Notes: generated by a model not told the origin, from the sequence alone. Positions 8,686 to 17,343 are shown, counted from the stretch's first letter. The stretch is DNA of 64,000 nt from Thermodesulfobacteriota bacterium (GCA_028278625.1 JANQDY010000089.1:186001-250000); one strand, 5' to 3'. Program-made: numbers and translations.

Positions 8686-9173
8686 TCTTTTCGGGAAATG
8701 TATGGCGTTTCGGGGATCACGTGGATACGGACCAGATCCTTCCCGCACAGTATATCAATGTCATGGATCGCATGGAAAGAGCATCCCACTGCTTTGAGAA
8801 TGTTTATCCCGATTTCGTCTCCGAGGTTCGGCCCGGAGACATTGTGGTGGCGGGTGAGAACTTCGGGTGCGGCAGCTCCCGTCCGTCCGTAGAAATCCTT
8901 CAGGATCTGAATCTGGGCGGCGTGGTGGCAAGCTCCTTTGGCCGCATTTTTTTTCGAGGCGGCATAGCGCGGGGATTTCCTCTGATTGTCTGCCGGGGGA
9001 TTGAGGATGGGGATCTACCCACCGGGCATCGCATAACGGTGAATGTAGGGTCCGGAAAGGTTGTTGATGAAACGGGGAACAAACGTTTTGCCGCTGAACC
9101 CTACCCCCCGTTCTTGCGGAAAATTCTGCGGGCCGGGGGACTGATGCGTTATACGCGTGAGTCGCTCAAATAA
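8682..9173 (+). CDS. Aconitase-superfamily hydratase/dehydratase small subunit (LeuD/DmdB-like)
   Basis: 163 residues, the short thermophile/archaeal LeuD type. It has DTDQILPAQYINV near residue 15 and the active-site GENFGCGSSRPS near residue 60. The substrate-recognition loop after DTDQI/LPA is QYINV where leucine enzymes usually have RYL plus two or three variable residues, which hints at a different acid. Start ATG overlaps the large-subunit stop by four bases, so the two are made together. Acts in the cytoplasm as the swivelling domain of the hydratase. Confidence 0.85.
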   Translation: MIFSGNVWRFGDHVDTDQILPAQYINVMDRMERASHCFENVYPDFVSEVRPGDIVVAGENFGCGSSRPSVEILQDLNLGGVVASSFGRIFFRGGIARGFPLIVCRGIEDGDLPTGHRITVNVGSGKVVDETGNKRFAAEPYPPFLRKILRAGGLMRYTRESLK

Positions 9174-9213
9174 GGATACGGCCTGATTTTGACTCTGGGA
9201 GCAATGGTGCAAG

Positions 9214-10215
9214 ATGGATTTTGATTCTTTTGTGGAAGGACCTTTATTGTGGATTGTTTTCCTCTTCTTTGTTTCCGGACTTGTCGGGAGGGCAGTGTGC
9301 TTTTCGCTGGCTTTTTCAAAGGGCGGCAACAGAAAAAACAGCCGGGAAACAAATCCTTCAACGATCTTTCCACGGTTGCTCTTCCCTTTTCACAGAGCAA
9401 TTACCAAGATGCCGCTCTATGCAACCCTTCGGTACATATTCCATATATGCCTCATTGTGGTCCCTATCTGGTTGGGAGGGCACATTGTCATGTGGGAGGA
9501 ATCCAGATTGGAGTGGTCGTGGACCTCTCTGCCGGATGCTTGGGCGGACTGGATGACCCTTCTACTGCTGGGACTGGCCGCATGTTTTCTAATTCGGCGA
9601 TTGGTGTTTTCCGAAGTTCGTCTGGATTCTTCAGCATCGGACTATGCGTTGATCATAATCGTTGCTTTGCCATTTTTAACCGGATACTTGCTGGCCCACG
9701 GCAATCTGGACGCCATATCTTTCATGAAAAACAATATGCGGCTCATTCACGTTCTGAGTGGTGAGTTCATGTTGGTCGCGGCGGTCTTCCTTTTTTGCAG
9801 GACGCGGCTTATACGGAACAGATGTACCGGTTGCGCCGCATGCGAAACCAATTGTCCTACGGAAACCCTAGCGTCGAGAGACGAAGGGAAGATGCGAATA
9901 TTTTCGTACAAGCTGTTTCAGTGCATCCGTTGCGGGTCTTGCGTCAATGCCTGTCCTGAGAAGGCGGCGGAACTGAGACATGAATTCGGCCTGAAAACGT
10001 TTTTCCGGCCATTTGGAAAGGAAGTGCTCCAATCGGTTGAACTGGCAACATGCAAGGGATGTGGAGCCCGGTTTGCGCCGACAGCCCTGTTGAACAAAGT
10101 GGAAGAGACCATCTCCGATGATTATCGGGATTTCTGTGCCGACTGTAAAAAGGAAAAACTTGCATCGGATTTCCATGCGCTGGCGCCATGGTCCACAAAC
10201 GGCAAGAACGGATAA
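9214..10215 (+). CDS. Membrane-bound NarI/DsrM-like protein with C-terminal ferredoxin domain
   Basis: 333 residues. The N-terminal 200 residues contain about five membrane segments (for example LLWIVFLFFVSGLVG, IFHICLIVVPIWLGG, WMTLLLLGLAACFLI, YALIIIVALPFLTGYLL, LSGEFMLVAAVFLF) with several His in or beside helices (RYIFHICLI, GGHIVMW, RLIHVLSG) that could bind haem b. A two-cluster ferredoxin follows (CTGCAACETNC, CIRCGSCVNAC) and then a four-Cys knuckle (CKGCGARF, FCADCKKE). The pattern is that of menaquinone-linked subunits such as DsrM or HmeC. It immediately precedes a molybdopterin enzyme and its FeS subunit, so it is likely their membrane anchor and quinone partner. The ribosome site is weak (GGGAG, 12 bases before the ATG). 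Confidence 0.75.
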   Translation: MDFDSFVEGPLLWIVFLFFVSGLVGRAVCFSLAFSKGGNRKNSRETNPSTIFPRLLFPFHRAITKMPLYATLRYIFHICLIVVPIWLGGHIVMWEESRLEWSWTSLPDAWADWMTLLLLGLAACFLIRRLVFSEVRLDSSASDYALIIIVALPFLTGYLLAHGNLDAISFMKNNMRLIHVLSGEFMLVAAVFLFCRTRLIRNRCTGCAACETNCPTETLASRDEGKMRIFSYKLFQCIRCGSCVNACPEKAAELRHEFGLKTFFRPFGKEVLQSVELATCKGCGARFAPTALLNKVEETISDDYRDFCADCKKEKLASDFHALAPWSTNGKNG

Positions 10216-10264
10216 CCGGGATATTAAGCCCATTTGTACCGGGTGGGAAAAGAGGAAAATTCAG

Positions 10265-12871
10265 ATGAAGGAAGATGTGTGGATTACCACATTATGTGAA
10301 TCACAGTGCGCGGACGCCCCCTGTCTCCTGAGGGTACACAGGGTCGATGGGGTCGCTGTTGGTGTTGAACCCAACACCCAGCTGAAGGATTTCGAGCGCC
10401 AGGTGAAGAACCAGGGCCGTCTCTGTCCCAAATCCTTTGGCGTGATTCAAAAGATCTATAACCCCAACCGGATCAGAGGGCCCCTTAAAAGGACGAATCC
10501 GAAAAAAGGTCCCGGGGTGGACCCCCGGTGGGTAGAAATAAGCTGGGACGAGGCCCTCGATACAATCGCTGAAAAATTGAAGAAGGTGAGGACCGAAGAC
10601 CCGAGAAAGCTTGCGGACGGCGGCGGAATCGGCGCCATGCGCCAAGCCGGCTGGAGGCCGTTTTTTCAGGCGTTTGGCCCCACGCAATCCCTCATAGGGG
10701 GGCGTTCCACTCGGTGCGACCAGAGCGAACACGCCTTTTCCAACAGAATACATGGCGCTTTTCAGTGCGAGCCCGATGTGGAACACTGCGAGTATCTCCT
10801 GCTCTTCGGCAGCAATACATCCGCTTCGGGGGGGACGCCCGAAGGCGTCCTCTTTTCCGACGCAAGAAAGAGAGGGATGAAAACGGTGGTCATTGATCCG
10901 GTTTTTTCCGTGACCGCCGCCAAAGCGGATGAATGGGTGCCCATCAAACCATGCACGGATCTCCCCTTCATGTTGGCCATGATCAATGTCATCATGAACG
11001 AACTGGGGGTTTGGGACGCCCCATATTTGAAGGAGATGACCAACGCACCGTACCTTGTGGGGCCGGATGGGTATTTCAAAAGGGATAAAGAATCAGACAA
11101 GGTCCTCCTGTGGGATTCGGTGGATGAAAGGGCCAAGCCGTACGATGACGAGACAATCAAGGATCCTGCGCTTGAAGGCGCCTTTGAGGTTCTAGGGACA
11201 GAGTGCCGGACGGCCTTTCAGGTGCTCAAAGAACACGTTGCCGGTTATACCCCTGAGTGGGCTTCGGAAATTACGGATATTTCAAGCGATACCATAAGGC
11301 GGATCGCCGGAGAATGGGTGGAAAAGGCGTGCATCGGAAGCAACATCGCGCTCAACGGCACAACATTGCCCTACAGGCCTGTCGCCACAAAGATCGGGAG
11401 GGGGCCCACAGGGGTCATGCGGTCTTACCAAACGATACTGGCCAACCATGTTCTTGCGGCCTTGGTGGGTTCCATCGAGGTCCCCGGCGGGCACATGGGC
11501 GGCAGCACGTTCGCGAAAGGCAAACGAAAAGGTGACATTCTGTGGAAACAATACGGCTTGGATGCGGGCATCATCCCCGGAAAGGACGGGATGCGGGATG
11601 TGCATCACTACCCTTTCATCTGGCCCCCCATCTCTTATGGCGCCATTGAAACGCTGTGCCCCATGTCTGACTATGCACATGCCAAACCGCCATATGATGA
11701 TCCGGGCGAATTTCATTTCCAGATGGATCATCTCAACTGGCGAAATCTGGCGCGGCCTCCCAAGAATCTGCCGGTTCCCGAACCTCCCGAAGTATGGATA
11801 AGATACCGCACCAATCCCCTGTTGGCCCTCGGTAACCCTGAGGTGATAATGGAGGTTTTGGAGCGGATACCTTTCGTTGTGAGCATCTCTTACGTTCTCG
11901 ATGAAGTGTCCGATTATGCGGATATCGTTATTCCTGAGCAGATTGAATTTGAGCGATACATGCCCTATTTCAACATCAGGAACGCATGCCACAAGAAATA
12001 TTTCATGCTGGCCCTGGCGCAGCCGGTAGTAAACCCCGTAAATGCCATGAACATCAATGATATCCTTTTGGAATTGGCCCATCGAACCGGCTTTTCAGAT
12101 GATATGAATCGTATTTTCAGTCAAAAACTTGGCCTTTCCGAACCGTACAAATTGGAAAAAGGTAAGCGATATACATGGGAGGAAATTTCGGATCGGTGCT
12201 GTAAACACTATACCAACGGAACCCATGACCTTGAGTGGTTCAAAAAACATGGTGCTTTGACCCGTCCGGCCCAAGTGGAAGATCAGTACGACATTCATCC
12301 CGGCATGAAGGCCCAGGGGTTGCGATACCCTGTCCCCTACATGGAAGAGGTAAAACGGACGGGTGATGAACTGGGCCGCAATCTGGCTGAAAAAGGGATT
12401 GACTGGTGGCCCACAGATGAGTATACGGCGCTTCCCACCTACTTCCCCTCAAAACTCGACGAGGTCCCCGCCGAATACGATTTTTTTGTGACAACCTGTA
12501 GACCCATAATGTTCAGTTACGGGTCAAACCTGGGGCTTCCATGGATGAACGAACTGGCCGAGCAATTGCCTGATCAGACAAACATAGTGATGAACACTGA
12601 TGCGGCCGAGGCCCGAGGAATCAAAGAGGGCGACGCCATATGGGTTGAATCCCCAGTGGCCAGGGTAAACGGGAAAGTAACCCTGCGGCAGGGGATACGC
12701 CCGGACACGCTTCTGATCGCAGGCCAATTCGGCCAGTGGGGAATGCCCATCGCCAAAGATACCGGGCGGGTGACCCTGTCGACGCTGTTGCCCATCGATC
12801 CTGCCTGGACGGATCCCATGACCGGCAATCAGCAAGGGTTTTCCATCAGGGTTAAGGTTTACAGGGCATAG
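10265..12871 (+). CDS. Molybdopterin (bis-PGD, DMSO reductase family) oxidoreductase catalytic subunit
   Basis: 868 residues from the ATG at 10265, chosen because GAGGAAAAT precedes it; a longer in-frame start lies inside the previous gene. N-terminal [4Fe-4S] ligands are C11, C15, C20 and C54 (CESQC, APC, GRLCPK). Typical family stretches follow: a GPLKR region, WDEALDTIAEKL, LLLFGSNTSAS, VVIDPVFSVTAAKADEWVPIKPCTD, and a C-terminal molydopterin-dinucleotide domain (TNIVMNTDAAEARGIKEGDAIWVESP). There is no twin-arginine leader, so it probably works on the cytoplasmic side. Known cytoplasmic relatives include pyrogallol transhydroxylase and acetylene hydratase, so the reaction is open. The metal ligand could not be assigned by eye. 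Confidence 0.85.
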   Translation: MKEDVWITTLCESQCADAPCLLRVHRVDGVAVGVEPNTQLKDFERQVKNQGRLCPKSFGVIQKIYNPNRIRGPLKRTNPKKGPGVDPRWVEISWDEALDTIAEKLKKVRTEDPRKLADGGGIGAMRQAGWRPFFQAFGPTQSLIGGRSTRCDQSEHAFSNRIHGAFQCEPDVEHCEYLLLFGSNTSASGGTPEGVLFSDARKRGMKTVVIDPVFSVTAAKADEWVPIKPCTDLPFMLAMINVIMNELGVWDAPYLKEMTNAPYLVGPDGYFKRDKESDKVLLWDSVDERAKPYDDETIKDPALEGAFEVLGTECRTAFQVLKEHVAGYTPEWASEITDISSDTIRRIAGEWVEKACIGSNIALNGTTLPYRPVATKIGRGPTGVMRSYQTILANHVLAALVGSIEVPGGHMGGSTFAKGKRKGDILWKQYGLDAGIIPGKDGMRDVHHYPFIWPPISYGAIETLCPMSDYAHAKPPYDDPGEFHFQMDHLNWRNLARPPKNLPVPEPPEVWIRYRTNPLLALGNPEVIMEVLERIPFVVSISYVLDEVSDYADIVIPEQIEFERYMPYFNIRNACHKKYFMLALAQPVVNPVNAMNINDILLELAHRTGFSDDMNRIFSQKLGLSEPYKLEKGKRYTWEEISDRCCKHYTNGTHDLEWFKKHGALTRPAQVEDQYDIHPGMKAQGLRYPVPYMEEVKRTGDELGRNLAEKGIDWWPTDEYTALPTYFPSKLDEVPAEYDFFVTTCRPIMFSYGSNLGLPWMNELAEQLPDQTNIVMNTDAAEARGIKEGDAIWVESPVARVNGKVTLRQGIRPDTLLIAGQFGQWGMPIAKDTGRVTLSTLLPIDPAWTDPMTGNQQGFSIRVKVYRA

Positions 12872-12887
12872 GAGGAAGAAAGGGGCA

Positions 12888-13493
12888 ATGGCAAGATACG
12901 GATTGGTTATAGACCTTGAAAGATGCATCGGCTGCTTGACCTGCACCATCGCGTGCAAGGTGGAAAACGGCACCCGGCCGGGTATCTTCTGGAATATTGT
13001 GAAAGATCAGGAGTTCGGAAAGTATCCCAATGTCACCCGGATTTTCTTGCCTGTGCAGTGCGCGCACTGCGCCGAACCCCCGTGTGTTGAGGTGTGCCCC
13101 ACCGGCGCCAGCCATAAGCGGGAAGACGGTATCGTCTTGGTCGATTATGACAAATGTGTGGGGTGCAAGTATTGTATGGAGGCCTGCCCTTATGGGGCCC
13201 GTTATTTTAATGATGACAAGAGGGGTTATTTCGGTGACGCGCTAACCCCCAATGAAGAGATCTGCTACGCGAAGCACAGGTTGGGGGTCGTGGAGAAATG
13301 CACGTTCTGTTTCCATCTGCTTAAAGAACACAAGCCGCCCGCTTGTGTGCAGGGTTGCGTGGGAAAGGCCAGATATTTTGGTGATCTTGATGATCCCGGC
13401 AGCGAAGTTTCCAGGCTCATTAAATCGGATGGTGCACTTCAGCTTAAGAAAGACTTGGGAACCGATCCTTCGCTATACGTGATATCTCCGTGA
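12888..13493 (+). CDS. 4[4Fe-4S] electron transfer subunit of the molybdopterin enzyme (DmsB/PhsB-like)
   Basis: 201 residues with sixteen Cys in four clusters: CIGCLTCTIAC near residue 12, CAHCAEPPCVEVCP, CVGCKYCMEACPYGARY, and CTFCFHLLKEHKPPACVQGC. This is the standard partner of DMSO-reductase family catalytic subunits. It starts 17 bases after the catalytic gene with a good AGGAGG. With the membrane ferredoxin upstream it completes a three-part redox complex. No signal peptide. Confidence 0.9.
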   Translation: MARYGLVIDLERCIGCLTCTIACKVENGTRPGIFWNIVKDQEFGKYPNVTRIFLPVQCAHCAEPPCVEVCPTGASHKREDGIVLVDYDKCVGCKYCMEACPYGARYFNDDKRGYFGDALTPNEEICYAKHRLGVVEKCTFCFHLLKEHKPPACVQGCVGKARYFGDLDDPGSEVSRLIKSDGALQLKKDLGTDPSLYVISP

Positions 13494-13541
13494 GCGGTTT
13501 ATGTGATGAAGGTTGTGGGGAGAGAAAGGGGTTAGGTTAAA

Positions 13542-14465
13542 TTGCGTTCATACTTTACGGTATTGCCTGTATTGATCTCCGGTATAATGATTTTTCCGTT
13601 GCTGTTTCCCGATTCTTACTGGATCACAGTGCTGATCTATGCGGGAATCTACGGTCTCATCGTGGTGGGATACGATCTTCTGCTGGGCTATTGCGGACAA
13701 ATTTCGTTGGGACATAATGGACTCTTTGCCATCGGCGCCTATGCCACAGCCATTGCTACAACCTGGTTCGGCTGGCCTTCCTTGCTGGCAATTGCCGGGG
13801 GGATTTTCATTACCTGCCTCATTGCCTATGTCGTCGGAATACCCACCTTGAAGTTGAAAGGTTACTATCTGGCCATAGCCACCATGGGATTCGGCTTCAT
13901 CGTGGAAGCCCTTATTCGGACGGAATATTTCGGCGGTTCTTCAGGCATCTCCGGAATACCGCCTTTAAAGATCCTGGGGTATGTCTTCGAAAGTGATCGC
14001 AGCTACTATTACCTTGTGTGGACCATCGTTTTTCTTTTGGTCATTGTTTGCCTTCGCATCGGCGAAACAGCCATGGGCAGAAGTATGAAAGCGGTCCACA
14101 CCGATGAGGAAGCTGCTGCATGTATGGGCGTCAATGTTGCCAAAACCAAGATTCAGACATTTGTGTTCAGTGCCGCTCTCGCGGCATTGGCGGGAAGCCT
14201 TTACGCACATTACGGCGCTATTATTTCACCGAATAGTTTCAATATCATGCTTTCAGTCAAACTTCTCCTAATGCTCTTCCTTGGAGGAGCAGGCAGTATT
14301 TACGGAGGCCTTATCGGGTCGCTGATCCTTTTCGCCTTACCGGAGTTTCTGGGCCATTTGGAAAGGATGGAGCTGGCTTTGGAAGGCCTTGCATTTATGC
14401 TTATCCTCATTTTTCTGCCTGGGGGTCTTGTGGGCGGATTGAACAGACTGTTGAGACTGAAATAA
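13542..14465 (+). CDS. Branched-chain-type ABC transporter permease (LivM-like)
   Basis: 307 residues, TTG start with AAAGGGG about ten bases before it. Eight or more hydrophobic segments. The LivM hallmark GISLGHNGLFAIGAYATA appears here as GQISLGHNGLFAIGAYATA near residue 50, and the EAA-like cytoplasmic loop is GRSMKAVHTDEEAAACMGVNV. It forms the inner-membrane channel with the LivH-like protein at 17404. HAAT-family importers take up amino acids, amides, urea and aromatic acids, so the substrate is better guessed from the operon than from the permease. Confidence 0.9.
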   Translation: MRSYFTVLPVLISGIMIFPLLFPDSYWITVLIYAGIYGLIVVGYDLLLGYCGQISLGHNGLFAIGAYATAIATTWFGWPSLLAIAGGIFITCLIAYVVGIPTLKLKGYYLAIATMGFGFIVEALIRTEYFGGSSGISGIPPLKILGYVFESDRSYYYLVWTIVFLLVIVCLRIGETAMGRSMKAVHTDEEAAACMGVNVAKTKIQTFVFSAALAALAGSLYAHYGAIISPNSFNIMLSVKLLLMLFLGGAGSIYGGLIGSLILFALPEFLGHLERMELALEGLAFMLILIFLPGGLVGGLNRLLRLK

Positions 14466-14561
14466 CAAATGAAGCGCCCGGGAATCAAATTCCAGCTTGT
14501 TCCATTTAGGTGTTTGGGTGATTCCGCCATTGCCGGCAGGGTATAAACGGAGATTTTCGAG

Positions 14562-15338
14562 ATGAATGATTCCATTTTGAAGGGTCGATCAATTTCAAAA
14601 TATTTTGGAGGCCTTAAAGCCCTTCACAAGGTGAATTTCGACGTGGAAAGCGGGGCTATTTTTTCCATTATCGGGCCCAACGGCGCCGGTAAGACGACCT
14701 TGTTTAACCTCATATCAGGATTTGACAGGGATTATGAAGGGGATGTCATTTTTGAGAATGAAGAGATTACTCATAATCCTCCACACACCATCGCGGTGAA
14801 GGGCGTTGCCAGAACTTTCCAGAACGTTCGTCTGTTCAAGAATTTGACGGTTCTCGAAAATGTGGCTGTGGGCTGTCACGGATGGGCATCGCCCAAGTAT
14901 ACGCGGGCCATCTTCAATTTAAGGGCGAGCCGGCGGGAAGAGCGTAACATCGAAGGGTTTGCCAGGGAAATGCTGGTCTTTGTGGGTCTTGAAGGTAAGG
15001 ATAATGATCAAGTGGAATCCCTGGCCTTGGGAGAACAAAAGCTTCTAGAAATCGCACGGGCCCTTGCGGGAAAACCCAGGCTCTTGCTTCTGGATGAACC
15101 CGGCGCAGGACTTAACGACCAAGAAATGAATAATTTGCAGGAGATCATTTTTAAAACCAAGGACCAGAAGATCACCCAGATAATCGTCGAGCACAACATG
15201 AAATTGATCATGAGCATTTCCGATCGGATAATGGTTTTAAATTTCGGGACCAAGATCGCTGAAGGTGACCCTCAGAGTATTCTGAAAAACGAAAAGGTGA
15301 TTGAGGTCTATCTCGGGAAGGAGAAAGACCTTGCTTGA
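14562..15338 (+). CDS. Branched-chain-type ABC transporter ATP-binding protein (LivG-like)
   Basis: 258 residues. Walker A GPNGAGKTT near residue 39, Walker B LLLLDEPGAGL near residue 170, and the LivG feature of a long insert between Q-loop and signature. The signature itself is ESLALGEQKLLEIARAL, with LALGEQ where most ABC proteins have LSGGQ/E, as is common in LivG. The C-terminus ends with the AEGDPQSILKNEKVIEVYLG motif typical of the family. The stop overlaps the start of the second ATPase. Confidence 0.92.
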   Translation: MNDSILKGRSISKYFGGLKALHKVNFDVESGAIFSIIGPNGAGKTTLFNLISGFDRDYEGDVIFENEEITHNPPHTIAVKGVARTFQNVRLFKNLTVLENVAVGCHGWASPKYTRAIFNLRASRREERNIEGFAREMLVFVGLEGKDNDQVESLALGEQKLLEIARALAGKPRLLLLDEPGAGLNDQEMNNLQEIIFKTKDQKITQIIVEHNMKLIMSISDRIMVLNFGTKIAEGDPQSILKNEKVIEVYLGKEKDLA

Positions 15339-16044
15339 ACTAAATGACATAACAACCGGGTATGGAAAATTACGTGTGCTTGAAAACGTATCCATTAGAA
15401 TTGAAGTCGGTGAAATTGTTTCTGTTGTCGGCGCCAATGGTGCGGGCAAGACCACCCTCATGCGCGCTATTTCAGGCATTATCCCCATTTGGAAAGGGAG
15501 CAAGTTTTTCCAGAGGGAAGATTTTACAAAGCTAAGCCCAATGAAGGTAACCCGTGAGGGGATCATACAAATCCCCGAGGGTCGTTTGATCATCAAGGAA
15601 CTCTCTGTTGAAGACAATCTTTTACTGGGTGCCTTTAGCCACTATTCCAAATCTAAGAAGAGCGAATTGAAAAAGGATTTGAACAATGTTTACAATCTGT
15701 TTCCTCGATTGAAAAACAGGATCAACCAGAAGGCGGGCACACTTTCCGGAGGGGAACAGCAGATGTTGGCCATCGGAAGGGGGCTGATGGGGCGGCCCAA
15801 ATTGCTCATGCTTGATGAGCCGTCCCTCGGTCTTGCGCCCCTTATTGTTAACACCATGTTTGAAGTCATCAGGAAACTTCATGGTGAAGGGCTCCCCATA
15901 TTGCTCGTGGAGCAGAATGTCAGGGCCGCCATGGAAATCTCAACCCGGGGGTATATTCTGGAGACGGGATCTGTCGTAATGGAAGGCGCGAGCAGCGATC
16001 TTTTGACCGATGAAAAAGTGGTCAAAGCCTATATGGGAGCTTAA
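15331..16044 (+). CDS. Branched-chain-type ABC transporter ATP-binding protein (LivF-like)
   Basis: 237 residues from a TTG at 15331 that overlaps the LivG stop and has AAGGAG seven bases before it. Walker A GANGAGKTT, signature LSGGEQQMLAIGRGLM, Walker B LLMLDEPSLGL, and the LivF ending with EGASSDLLTDEKVVKAYMGA. It pairs with LivG to drive import. An in-frame start at 15301 would lengthen it by ten residues not seen in the family. Confidence 0.92.
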   Translation: MLELNDITTGYGKLRVLENVSIRIEVGEIVSVVGANGAGKTTLMRAISGIIPIWKGSKFFQREDFTKLSPMKVTREGIIQIPEGRLIIKELSVEDNLLLGAFSHYSKSKKSELKKDLNNVYNLFPRLKNRINQKAGTLSGGEQQMLAIGRGLMGRPKLLMLDEPSLGLAPLIVNTMFEVIRKLHGEGLPILLVEQNVRAAMEISTRGYILETGSVVMEGASSDLLTDEKVVKAYMGA

Positions 16045-16054
16045 TTTTTTTGGC

Positions 16055-16084
16055 AAAGGAGGTGACATGTTTTTGGAAACGTAG
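16055..16084 (+). other. Near-perfect Shine-Dalgarno followed by a five-codon open frame (MFLET)
   Basis: AAAGGAGGTGA at 16055-16065 is an almost ideal anti-16S complement and is followed one base later by ATG (16067), then four codons and TAG. It lies 10 bases after livF and 44 bases before the livK start, which has its own AGGAGGGG site. It may be a leader peptide or a ribosome standby site; it may also be chance. Confidence 0.35.
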
Positions 16085-16127
16085 GGATTATTGAAACAAA
16101 ATGTAAATCACAAAACAGGAGGGGATC

Positions 16128-17303
16128 ATGAAAAAAGGATTTTTCGCGTTAGCGGTTGGCTTGTTGGCCTTTACATTGTTTGCGGGCATAGCCCTTGCTG
16201 GAGAAACCGTCAAGCTCGGGGCTGCTTACAGCATGACGGGCCGGATCGGCTGGATCGGTGAAGACTGCGTTAACGGCGCTAAACTGGCTGTCGATGAAGC
16301 CAACGCAAAGGGCGGCATCAACGGGAAAAAAATTGAACTTGTGGTTTATGACACAAAGACAAATCCGGATACCGCGCGGACCGTCTTTGAAAAACTGATT
16401 AAGAAAGATAAGGTGGCGGCCATCTGTGGGCCGGTCATTACCCAATCGACCCAGACGGTAATGCCATTGGCTGAAAAATACAAAATTCCCTACGCTGCTG
16501 TTTCCGGCGGCATCCAGATCAACGCCGTAATTCTGCCTGAATACAAGAAAAAAGGGAAGAAGTGTTATACTTGGGCCATGAGTATCGGTACTCCCAGGCA
16601 GGACGAGGTCAAGACCATATGGCTTAAAAAGCAAGGTTACAAGAAGCTTGGCAATATTGAGCCTCTCTCTCAGATGGGCGACCTGTCAGCGGCAATGTAT
16701 GAGAAATGGGCAAAGAAATACGGTCTGGAATTGGTTATCAAAGAGAAATTCGATAATAAAGGAACGGATTTTACGACCCAGATGTCCAAGATTAAAGCGG
16801 CGGGCGCAGACTGCATCGGGACAATGGCCTCCGGGGGGCCTGCGACGATTCTTGTCAAGAACAGGGATCAGGTGGGCATGAAAGATGTCCCCATGATGAC
16901 ATCCGATGCAAACCTTTCGAAGAAGTTCATAAAACTTCTGAGTGGAAATACGGCGAATGTCTATACGGTGGGCGCCATATCCAATTACGCGGATTATCTC
17001 AAGGACAGCAATCCTCAAAAAGCCCGGATCCTGGACTTCGTCAAGAGATATGAAGCCAAGTTCGGCAAGAAACCGAGGAGCATGTTTTTCGCTCCGTGCG
17101 GTTACGATACGGCTCTCATGTTTATTAATGCCATGAAGGCCGTTGGGACGGATGGCGAGAAGATAAGGGATTATGCCGAAACGCACAAGCTTGAAGGGAT
17201 ACAGGCTGATTATACCTTCAGCGATCTTGACCACAGGGGTATCGGCGTTGATCAGGCTTCGGTGATGAAGATCAAAGGGGATGAGTGGGTTCCGGCTTTC
17301 TGA
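16128..17303 (+). CDS. Branched-chain-type ABC transporter periplasmic substrate-binding protein (LivK-like)
   Basis: 391 residues. A clear signal peptide (KK, hydrophobic stretch ALAVGLLAFTLFAG, cleavage after ALA at about residue 24) sends it to the periplasm. The mature protein begins ETVKLGAAYSMTGRIGWIGEDCVNGAKLAVDEANAKGGINGKK in the usual LivK way; later parts include GPVITQSTQTVMPLAEKYKIP and FFAPCGYDTALMFINAMKAVG. It provides substrate specificity for the importer. Strong ribosome site (CAGGAGGGGATC) and a hairpin after the stop point to high expression compared with the permease that follows. Confidence 0.92.
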   Translation: MKKGFFALAVGLLAFTLFAGIALAGETVKLGAAYSMTGRIGWIGEDCVNGAKLAVDEANAKGGINGKKIELVVYDTKTNPDTARTVFEKLIKKDKVAAICGPVITQSTQTVMPLAEKYKIPYAAVSGGIQINAVILPEYKKKGKKCYTWAMSIGTPRQDEVKTIWLKKQGYKKLGNIEPLSQMGDLSAAMYEKWAKKYGLELVIKEKFDNKGTDFTTQMSKIKAAGADCIGTMASGGPATILVKNRDQVGMKDVPMMTSDANLSKKFIKLLSGNTANVYTVGAISNYADYLKDSNPQKARILDFVKRYEAKFGKKPRSMFFAPCGYDTALMFINAMKAVGTDGEKIRDYAETHKLEGIQADYTFSDLDHRGIGVDQASVMKIKGDEWVPAF

Positions 17304-17314
17304 TGCATTGATTT

Positions 17315-17343
17315 AGGAAGGCCCCTCCGGGCCTTCCTTTTTC
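17315..17343 (+). terminator. Intrinsic terminator/attenuator between binding protein and permease
   Basis: Perfect 10-bp stem AGGAAGGCCC / GGGCCTTCCT with a four-base loop, then a run of five T. It falls after livK but 60 bases before the livH-like permease of the same operon, so it probably trims read-through and keeps binding protein in excess over permease. Confidence 0.85.

Noticed and set aside
7420..9173. Leucine biosynthesis (leuCD)
   Set aside because: No leuA or leuB nearby, altered active-site motifs, and tight coupling to amidase and lyase genes.
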